Source: Sedimentisphaerales bacterium
GTDB lineage: Bacteria; Planctomycetota; Phycisphaerae; Sedimentisphaerales; Anaerobacaceae
Direction of reading: 5' to 3'
DNA length: 42,942 nucleotides
Assembly (NCBI GenBank): GCA_030603595.1
Contig: JAUVXL010000005.1
Location: 1 to 42,942, forward strand
Shown here: positions 32,559 to 41,900 of the stretch, in pieces
How positions within the stretch are numbered: the first letter of the stretch is position 1
How the letters are laid out: the number at the start of each line of letters is the position of its first letter
Made by a program: the position numbers and the translations under genes
Notes under the pieces: generated by a model
Told to the model about the DNA's origin: nothing
The model's database searches: none
What the model saw: only the letters and a program-made list of their open reading frames with translations

Positions 32559-35500
32559 ATGAACAGTCCACATTCCACCATAATTGCAGTCTTTCTTGCC
32601 ATTAGCTTTGCCCTCTCGTCGCCGGGCATTGCCGTCGAGGGCGAATCCGGCAAAGACGCCCCCGCCAAGGTTTACGTCCCCTATGAGGACCTAAAGGGTG
32701 TTTTCGAGAAGGCCGATCAGGGCGTATTCCTGCCTTACAAGGACTTCCAGAAGCTCTGGCGGTCCGCTCAAGGCAAGCCGGCAGGCGTTGCCAAGGCCCC
32801 ATTTGAGTACCTCGTCAGCACCGCGAAGTTTCAGGGCAAGGTCGTCGAAGAACTTGCGACTATTCGCCTGGAACTGACAATTGACGTCCTTGCCGAAGAT
32901 TGGGTCCAGATACCCGTAGGGCTCGGCGGAGTCGCTGTGGCGCAAGCAACCTTGATCGAGACTGAAAATGCCAAGGTCGTGCCACTGCTGCGAGTGGACA
33001 AAGGCCAGTACATCTTCGTGACCAAGGGCAAAGGCCGTTACGTGCTCGCGTTGGATTTTGTCCGCCAGCTCGAGACCCAGCCCGGATTGGCCGTAGTCGA
33101 TTTCCGCATACCATCCGCCGCAATCACAACCCTCGAGCTGCTCATCCCCGAAGAAAACCTGAAAGTGGACGTTCAGCCCATGCTCGCCGCCACGACATCC
33201 CAGGTCGAGGCCGACGGCGTCAAATCGACAAAGCTACAGGCCTTTCTCGGAGCCGCCAGGCAGGTCCGCCTGAGCTGGAAGCCGAAGACCGAGGCCGTCG
33301 CCGAGCTTGAGCCGGTCCTAATCTGTGAGCAATTCCAGCATATAAACATTGACGAAGCCCTCATAAACTATGAAACGAAGCTGGACTACAGTATCCATCG
33401 CGGAGGCGTCGATGAGCTTACAATAAAGCTGCCGAGCGAGTTTCGAGTAACCGACGTCGCCGGAGCCAATATCGCCAAATGGGAGATCAAGCCCGCGGCC
33501 AACGCGCAGACCCTCAGCGTCAAGCTATTCGCCCCCGCAAAAGGCAAATACACGCTCACAATCAAGACCGAGCGCTTCCTCCAGGAGACCCAGGCGAAGA
33601 TTCCGCTCTCGCCGATTACCACAGAGCAAGTATTCCGCCGAAGCGGCCTGATAGGAATCACCAGTTCCCCCCGTCGCTCGGTCCACCTTGAAGATATCAA
33701 GAATCTCGCCCGCGTGGATACGGGCCAACTGCCCAAGAATCTCCAGAATAGGCCCGGCGTAACGGCCTACCGCTTCATCACCTCGGACTACAGCGGCACA
33801 ATCGCCATTGAAACCGCCTCGTCCCGAATTACGGTAGATCAGTCCTGGATGCTGGGAGTCGATAGCGACCGCCTTGAATTGCGAGGCAGGCTTCATTACA
33901 AGGTCGAGCGAACCGGCATTTTCGAACTTAATATGAACCTGCCCGAGCCATGGAAGCTCGAATCGGTAGAGCCGCCGGATCTCGTGGACGATTTCCAGTT
34001 GAAAGGCGCCGGAAAGAGTCGCCTGCTCCATATACTGCTCAAGAAAGAGAGAATAGGCGAGTTTGACCTGACGCTAACCGCTCGAGCCGACCGCCCGCAG
34101 CCGAATAGCCCCGTCGATTTCACCCTCCCGCTCGCCGACGCCAACGATCTCCACTTGTACCGGGGCCAGTTGATGCTGCTTTTGCCCAACCAGCTTCAGG
34201 CCCAACTCGATGATGTGCGGCAATTGCAGGCCATTCCTCTCAAGCAGGCCCGGAGTTGGACCAAGATGGCCGGCCTCGCCCCGGCGATGGCGTTCGAGTT
34301 TCGCGCCGTTGATCGCGACAAACCCGCCGGTGGAAAGTTCAAAATCGATGTCAAGCCCGTCCAGATCTCCGCTACCGTTCATCGTCTCGTGAACATTCAG
34401 CCCGGCTCGGTTGAGCAGGAAGCCGTAGTGCAGTATCGCATTCGCTACGCCCCCGTAGATACCTTCTATCTGAAAATGCCCGCCGAACTGGCTTATGCCG
34501 GCGTGCAGATTTCCGGCGCCAATATCAAGGAAAAGCCGCGCATAGACAAGCTTCCACCCGACCAGCAAGCCGAGCCAAACCAGCCCGCCCCCGACCAGAT
34601 AGACTGGGCGTATTACAAAATCGTACTCCAATCCAAGGTAACAGGCAGCTATCAGCTCAGCGTACGGTCGCGTAAGCCCTTCCAGGCCGGCAAGGTGGGC
34701 GCCCCTGCCGTAGTAGCACTGGAGCCGATCCTCGCGGCCGGACGCCTCTCCGACCAGAACGGCCACATCGCCGTAGCGAAAGCCGAGACACTCGCCATCG
34801 GTCAGCCGACAATCAAGAACCTAAAACCCGCCGACCCAAGCAGCGCGACCGACCTACCCTATGAGTCCCATCGCCGCCTCGCCGCATTGGCCTTCAAGTA
34901 CGATTCGGCCGATTTCGCATTGTCGTTGCCTGTAGTCGCGCAGAAGGAGGCAACCGTATTCACCACAATCGTAAGCGGCGCAATTATCGAGCAGGTCCTG
35001 GCCCGCGACGGAACGCTCAATACGCACGCGACTTACCTGCTCGCCACCAGCCAGGGCGACAGGCTGCCAATAACCCTCCCTGAGAACCACAAACTAACCG
35101 CCGTGCTATTGAACGGCAACGAGGCCCCCACGGAGATGGGCCTCAAGCCGGACGAGCGCATCGTTCGCTTGCCCCCCTCGGCCGGACAGGTATCGAAGTT
35201 CGTCCTCGAAATCGCCTACAGTCTCGACGGAGCCTCGCCCTCCAATCTGGCGGCGCCCCGGCTTCCCAAGGAAATTCCGGTCCAGCAGACCCTCTGGCGG
35301 CTGTGGATTCCGGAAGATACTTCTTTCCTGGGGTACGACCGTGTCTTTGCACGTCTCCAGCCTTATCAGGGGCACAACATGCTGCAGACTTTCCAGAAAA
35401 ATCAGTCCGCCGCCGTCGCCTTCAAGCTATCCGGTCAGGGCCAGGAGCTTCATTTCGTCCGGCAGGGAGCGCCGGGTGAGTTGTCGGTCCTGCTCGTTGG

Positions 35501-35897
35501 CAAGGAGATTTTCAGCATAGTCATCTGGGTTGTGATCATAGGCACCGGGATTTTGATGCTCAAACTTACCGGCTTCCACCGCGTTATCGTCATATTGGCC
35601 GCGGGGCTGATCGCAGGGATTACTCACCTGTACCTGCCGCTGCTGGTGGGTAAAGTGCTCGAGGCGGGCATATTCGCCGCGATTCTTGTGCTGCTCCTAT
35701 GGATGGCGTACTGGGTGTTCGGGAAAATCCCACAGTTGCAATCGAGCTTGGCGGCGCTGCGACAAACCACTTCGCTCAGAGTTGGCAACGCCAAGAAGAA
35801 AGAGCCCGCCGGAGGCGGGCCAAAATCAAAAAACGCTCAAAAACCGCAGGCCCCTGACCAAAAGCAACAGGAGCAGTCAAAAAAGGATCAGGAGTAG
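32559..35897 (+). CDS. Large envelope protein with V-P-Y motifs and C-terminal membrane helices
   Basis: The 1112-aa product has a signal peptide (about 1-24). A short motif follows at about residues 36-70: V-Y-V-P-Y-E-D-L, then V-F-L-P-Y-K-D-F-x-x-L-W. The long middle (about 80-970) is beta-rich, with repeated Ig-like or sandwich strands (V-P-V/I-G-L-G-G-V-A-V). From about 975 to 1060 there are three or four membrane helices. The tail (about 1075-1112) is rich in Lys, Gln and Pro and probably faces the cytoplasm. I do not recognise a named family. The N-terminal motif and the strand pattern recur twice in the next gene. The stop is four bases before the next start, so both are in one operon. 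A scaffold role in the envelope is inference only. Confidence 0.85.
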   Translation: MNSPHSTIIAVFLAISFALSSPGIAVEGESGKDAPAKVYVPYEDLKGVFEKADQGVFLPYKDFQKLWRSAQGKPAGVAKAPFEYLVSTAKFQGKVVEELATIRLELTIDVLAEDWVQIPVGLGGVAVAQATLIETENAKVVPLLRVDKGQYIFVTKGKGRYVLALDFVRQLETQPGLAVVDFRIPSAAITTLELLIPEENLKVDVQPMLAATTSQVEADGVKSTKLQAFLGAARQVRLSWKPKTEAVAELEPVLICEQFQHINIDEALINYETKLDYSIHRGGVDELTIKLPSEFRVTDVAGANIAKWEIKPAANAQTLSVKLFAPAKGKYTLTIKTERFLQETQAKIPLSPITTEQVFRRSGLIGITSSPRRSVHLEDIKNLARVDTGQLPKNLQNRPGVTAYRFITSDYSGTIAIETASSRITVDQSWMLGVDSDRLELRGRLHYKVERTGIFELNMNLPEPWKLESVEPPDLVDDFQLKGAGKSRLLHILLKKERIGEFDLTLTARADRPQPNSPVDFTLPLADANDLHLYRGQLMLLLPNQLQAQLDDVRQLQAIPLKQARSWTKMAGLAPAMAFEFRAVDRDKPAGGKFKIDVKPVQISATVHRLVNIQPGSVEQEAVVQYRIRYAPVDTFYLKMPAELAYAGVQISGANIKEKPRIDKLPPDQQAEPNQPAPDQIDWAYYKIVLQSKVTGSYQLSVRSRKPFQAGKVGAPAVVALEPILAAGRLSDQNGHIAVAKAETLAIGQPTIKNLKPADPSSATDLPYESHRRLAALAFKYDSADFALSLPVVAQKEATVFTTIVSGAIIEQVLARDGTLNTHATYLLATSQGDRLPITLPENHKLTAVLLNGNEAPTEMGLKPDERIVRLPPSAGQVSKFVLEIAYSLDGASPSNLAAPRLPKEIPVQQTLWRLWIPEDTSFLGYDRVFARLQPYQGHNMLQTFQKNQSAAVAFKLSGQGQELHFVRQGAPGELSVLLVGKEIFSIVIWVVIIGTGILMLKLTGFHRVIVILAAGLIAGITHLYLPLLVGKVLEAGIFAAILVLLLWMAYWVFGKIPQLQSSLAALRQTTSLRVGNAKKKEPAGGGPKSKNAQKPQAPDQKQQEQSKKDQE

Positions 35898-35901
35898 CCC
35901 C

Positions 35902-38900
35902 ATGAGATACTTCATACAACGAACCGGAAAAAGGCGTTTGGCCGGATTCATCAGGATAGCGACCTTGATAACTGTTGCGGTCGCGGCGGGGCGATTCATC
36001 TCTCCGACCCGCGCCGATGAATTCAAGCCAAATCTGTACGTTCCCTATAAGGACCTGGCCCATTTGATTGCACCGGTCGATAAAGCCGTCCTCATGGACC
36101 GCGCGAAATTCGCCAAGCTGCTCGCAGACGCCGAGGCCAACGCCGCCCTCGCCGATACCCTCGAGCTCGGACAGGTAAAGCTCGCCGAATACGCCGCAAA
36201 AGTCTCAGGCGAAGAGTTGACTTTGACCGGCAAACTGGAGGTCCTCTCCATTGGCAACGGCACCGTCGCCGTACCCTTGGGTTTTGGCGGAGTAGGGCTG
36301 ACCCGCGTGGTCCTCGACGGCAGGCCCGCGCCGTTAGGCTATAACAAGGACGGAAGATTGACGCTTATCGTACAGACCAAAGGCGACCACCAACTCGAAA
36401 TCGCCGGCACGACCAAGCTCAAGGAGCTTGCAAGCGGCGGCACGCAGTTCAGCATTGCCCTGCCCCAGGCCGTAGCCGGGCGCGTAAACCTCGCCGCCGC
36501 CGGCGATCTGGAGATTCACGCGACCGTGCCCGCCTCGGCGACCTCCTACGATAAGCCAACCGACACGACGAGCGTCGAGCTTACCATCGGCGGCATGGAC
36601 GAATTGGCCGTCGTCCTGCTCGGAAACGGCCGTCAGGAAGACGATCGCGCCATTCTGCTCGGCGACTCGGCCGCAACCGTGAATTTGACCAGATCGCACC
36701 AGGTGTTGAGTTGTCTCTATACCGTGCAGGTCCTGCGTCGCGGCGTAAGGCAGCTCCAATTCCAATTACCTAATCAATGGACCATAACCGAAGTCACTTC
36801 TCCGAACCTTGTCAAGTGGTCTGTTGAGGAGGCCGAGCAAATCAAAACGCTCAGCGTGCGCATGCGATCCGGCAAGGTCGGCACAACGGCGCTGCACATC
36901 AAGGCGACCGCGATCCGCACCGGCCAGTCTTGGAACGCCCCGCGAATCGCCCTTGTTGACGCCGCTTTCCAGCGGGGATTCCTGATGGTCAACACCGACC
37001 AGGCCCTCGGTGTGCGAGGCGAAAACGTCGTCGGAGCCCGCCGGGAGGATGCTTTAGCTGCCCGTTCTGTACCTGGTTTGGTCGGCGGTTCAACCGGACC
37101 GCTCTACTTTCACTGGGGCGACAAATGGTCCGTGAATCTGGAACTGGCCGATGTCGAACTCAAGCGAAGTATTAAAGAACAGCAGAAACTCGTTGTCTCG
37201 CCGCAGCAGGTGACCCTAACCGGCCTTTTCGAGGTAACGGCCGTCGAACGCGAGCTTTTTGACCTGTCCTTTGTGCTCCGCGGCTCGGCCTCTCAATGGC
37301 AGCTAAGAACAGTCCTAATTGACAACAAACAGACCGGCTTCGAGTATCGTATTGAAGAGCAGCCGTCCCGGCGACTGCTGAAGATCGAATTGCCTCGCCC
37401 GATACAGCCGGAGAAGACCGCCAACGTTACTATCGTTACCCAGCACGTCCCCGCAGAATGGCTCTGGCCCAGCGACGCCCCTGATCGCAGCATCACGGTC
37501 CCGCTTATCGAATCGCAGGCCGAGACTGTCTCAGGACACGTCTCGCTCTGGGCCGAGGGCGATCTGGACGCCGTTCCGAAAGAGGTTCCCGACCAACTCG
37601 AACCGGTCCCAGTCGGCCGGATGGCCTCGCTCGGAATGACAGGAGCAGTCCAACACGCCTACAGCCATAATAAGCCCGTGATAGGCGACATACAACTGCT
37701 CGTCTCCCGGCGTCGGCCGCGAACATCCGCCGACGCCATCGGCCTGATTAGCGTTCGACCACGCGAATTCTCAGCAGACTGGAGAATTACATACAACATC
37801 TCAAGGGCCTCGGCCAAGAGACTCTATCTGCTCGCCGACAAATCTCTCGGCCGCGAGTTCAACATCGCATCCGCAACAGTACCCATAAACTCCAAGAGCA
37901 TTCTAACGCCCGATGACAAATCAATTCCGCTCTCGCCCGAATTAGCCAATCGCTACAATCTCTGGCTGTTGAACCTCGACCACTCCAGTCTCGGCAACGT
38001 CGTAATCGACATCCGCTATGACAGGCCGCTTGCCGACGATGCTCTGGAACTGCCCCTCGTGCGACCGATATGCCGCGACCGGGGCCGAGTAAGCGAGCAG
38101 TTGGCCATCCAGGCCAGCGAAGAACTCGCGCTTAGGGCCGATGCAGGAGGCGCAAAGGAAATTGACGCAGTGGACCTACCCCCGCTGCCGGCCCAGGCCG
38201 CACGAATCTTATGGGCATTCCGACTCGATGCCCCCGCAACGCCGGATGGAGCCAAAACAACTCTTACCCTCGAGACGGACGTTCACGAAGGCTACGAAAT
38301 CCCATCGGCATTGGCCGTCTCGGCGCACTTGACGACGTATCTCGACACCGAGGGCGGCCAGCGAAGCGAAGCGGAATTTACGGTCGCAAATGCCGGTCGC
38401 CAGTTTCTCACTATTCGCCTGCCCCAAGGTGCCGAGCTTTGGTCCCTGCGAGTCGCCGACAGGCAGGTCAAGCCCCAACGCAGCGCCGCCGGAGATTACC
38501 AGGTATCTCTCGGCAGGTTGGGCAAGCCCGTCCCGGTGAAAATCGTTTATTCCTATCGACCCCCAAAGTCCAGCCTCGAACGCCTGAATCTCGGCGGCAT
38601 CGAGCTTCCAGGCGTCGAGATAAACCAGATGAACTGGACCGTAGTCCCCCCGCCCGGCTACCGCATAACCACACAACATACAAAAATGCTAACACACGAC
38701 CTACCCCGGCCCACCCCCGCCTATCTAAAACTCTACGAATTCCTGACAGAAAATGCCTTTGCCGGCTCGCCATTATTGATGACTGCACTGACTACAGCAC
38801 ATCAGAAAGATTTCGATATTGCCGGTGACCGCGCTCTCGCGAAGTATGAGATCGAAGTCGCAGCCGAGGACGCAGAAATCCCGGCCCTCCCGGCTGAAAA

Positions 38901-41900
38901 GCAGAGACGCGAGACAGAAGAGTCGTATAGGCGTAGGCTGTCTACGGACCCGCAGCCCAAGGCCAAACCCGCAAAACCGCCTACAAAAAAGGATTTGGGA
39001 GTTAAGCTTCTCGCCGAAGGCCGCTCGACATTGCCCGTCGATTTGGCTCCCACCGCCGGCGCGGGTCGCCGGGCTACGTTCGCCGGGCTCGGCACGGCCG
39101 CCTTGACTATCGGCCTGACAAGAACCGCATGGATGTCGTCCTGCTGGGCCGTGGGATTTGCGCTGATAGCAGTTATAGGAATCATGCTTGTCCGGCAACG
39201 GCCAAAGGCCAAGGCGACGATGGTAATCGTTATTCTATCCGTCGCGTCCTTACTCGCCCTCTGGCGACCCGCCATGGTCTATTTCGCCAACGGAGCCTTC
39301 ACCGCGGGCCTCTGTCTCATCCCCCTCTATGTGTTCGCTGCTTTCATCCGGTTGTTATGGTCGAAGCTGCACCAGACCGGCGTTCCGGGCGGCGCTTCTG
39401 CAACGGCCGCTGTACTGTTTGCCTGCATATTGAGCTTCGGCTGTTCGGCCCAGGCGGCAGTGACTGCCAAGGCCGGTTCCGCCCCGGCAATACAGCCCGC
39501 CCCAGGCGGGCCGCTCCCCACTCAACAGGCCAAAAAAACACCCCAACCGATAGAACCAAAGCAATCTGAGCCCCTCATTATTCCCTACGATGAAGACCCC
39601 ACCGCGGCGGAAGACTCGAACAAAGTCCTCATCCCCTACGCGCGTTTCATCAAGTTATGGAACCAGGCCCATCCGGACGATATTATTGAGCAGTTGCCCC
39701 CGGCGATGGAAGTCTCCCTCGCGGCCGTGCGCTACGAGGTCAGAGTCGAAAGCGAGATATTGAACCTGCTGCTCACAGCCGACATCAAGACTTACGGGCC
39801 CGATTGGGTCGTCCTCCCCATGCCCATATCAGGCCTCGCCGTAGTAGAAGCCACTATTGACGGCAAACCCGCACAATTCCACAGCCCACCACAACCTCAG
39901 GGCAAAAAGGCCGTCCCCAATAGTATGGTTCTAATGCTTCCCGCCAAGACGTCCGGCCAACTGAGGCTCAAGGCCGTCGCAAAGCCCAAAAACTTCGGAC
40001 GAAGGGGCACTGCCAAATTCTCCCTGCCGCCCCTGCCAGGCGCCGTGATGGACGTCATTCTGCCCGCCGAAGACCTCGAACTCGAAGTCAATGGACTCGA
40101 AAGCGCCCCCTCCCCCCAAAAAGCAAACGGGAAAACTAAGTGGATAGTCCCGCTGGGAATGACCAGAGAACTGACATTGCGATGGCTGCCCGAAGCCGGC
40201 GGAGGCGCAACCGACAGCACACTCTCCGCCGCCTCCACACACGATGTCTATGCATTCCACTGGGCCATCGTAGGTCTCAGCAAGATTGCCTACAGCTTCT
40301 CAGGCGGCGAACACGACAGATTCGCACTGCTCACCCCCAAAGGCACAACCCTGACCGAAGTCAAAGGCACAAACATCCGCGATTATCGCGCCCTCGGCGA
40401 GAGAACTATCGACGGCAAGACGTTCAACCTGATAGAAGTCCGTCTCCACCGCCCCGCAAAAAAGCAATACGACCTCACAGTTCGCTGGCTGGGCGAGCTG
40501 CCGCCGCCCGATGAGCCCGTCCAGTTGCTCCTCGTCAGGGCAGCCGATGTTAGCCGTGAGAGCGGCGCGGTTACATTGCATTCCGCCGGCGGCATGGCCG
40601 TGAAGGTCGCTAAGGTCTCCGGCGGTCGAAGGACAGCCGTTGCCGCCACGAAAGATTCACGCGCTGCGGAGTTGACCGCCGACAAGGCCAGGCCCGTAGC
40701 TGGCTACTATTGGCCGTACAGACCGTTCGCATTGTCCGTGCAACTGTCTCGCCTGACTCTCAGCCCCAAGGTCCGTCTCGATCAGCTCGTGCGTATCAGC
40801 ACCGACAGGACCGAGTTGCTCGTCCAGGCCGCCCTTACCACCGAGCAGGGCAAGCTCTTCGGTGCAAGCTTCATCCTGCCCGCCGGCTACGAGCTGCTCA
40901 GCGTCGTAGGGCCTGCCGTCGAGAATTTCTACGAGCGTACGAGCGACGACCGAAGGTTTCTGCACGTCAAATTCGACCGAGGACGAAAAGATGCGAAGAT
41001 AGCGATGGTCCTGGTCCGCAGGAACGCCCCGCCTAAAGACTTTGATGTCCCGCTGATTACCTACATTGATTCCGCCGCCCCTGCGCCGAAGCAGCAGGGA
41101 CGCCTTGCCGTTCAACTGGCCGCGTCGCTGGAGGCAAAGACCCTCAGCAGCAAAAACCTCAAGGCCATCGTGCCCGGCACGCTGAAAGACTGGCTCGATT
41201 CTAATCAAATCAATTCGGTCCAATTTGCCTACAGTTATGAACTGGCCGATCCGTCGCTGGAGTTGGATATTCGTCCCGAGCCTACGCGCATTCGCGTCGA
41301 GGCCTTTGCCGGCCTCGCCGTCAAGACCACCGCCGCCGTTTACACATATCGTCTCCGATACAACATCAGCGGCTCGCCAATCGACAATCTGAGCTTCAGC
41401 CTGCCAACTAAATATGCCCCGCTCGTCGCAGTCAATTCGCCGGCTATGCGAAGTATCACCAAATCGCAAGCAGATGGCCGAACAACTTGGAAAGTTGTAC
41501 TCGTAAACGAAGTCACCGGCGAAGTCGATATCGCCGTCAATTTCGCCCTGCCTATCGACGCAGCCACAAAGCTGCTCTCGATCCCGCGCATCGAGACCGA
41601 CGCTCCTGCGGGCTATCGCGCGATCATCGCCGTCCAGAACCTCTCACGACACGACATAAACGTCAAGGACGAGAACAAGACGAATCTCACCGAGCTTGCC
41701 GTCAGCGAACAGCGAAAACTAATGTCACGCCGGATGACCGAATCTCTACAATACGTCTTCCAATCGTTCGAGGACAATTGGTTCCTCACCCTCGACTTCA
41801 CCCCCGCCAAGACGGCCACCCGCATTCAGGCGGTAGTCGACCTACTGGCCCTGACCACCGTCATCGACCGCAACGGCAGATGCCGTTACCAGGCCAGGCT

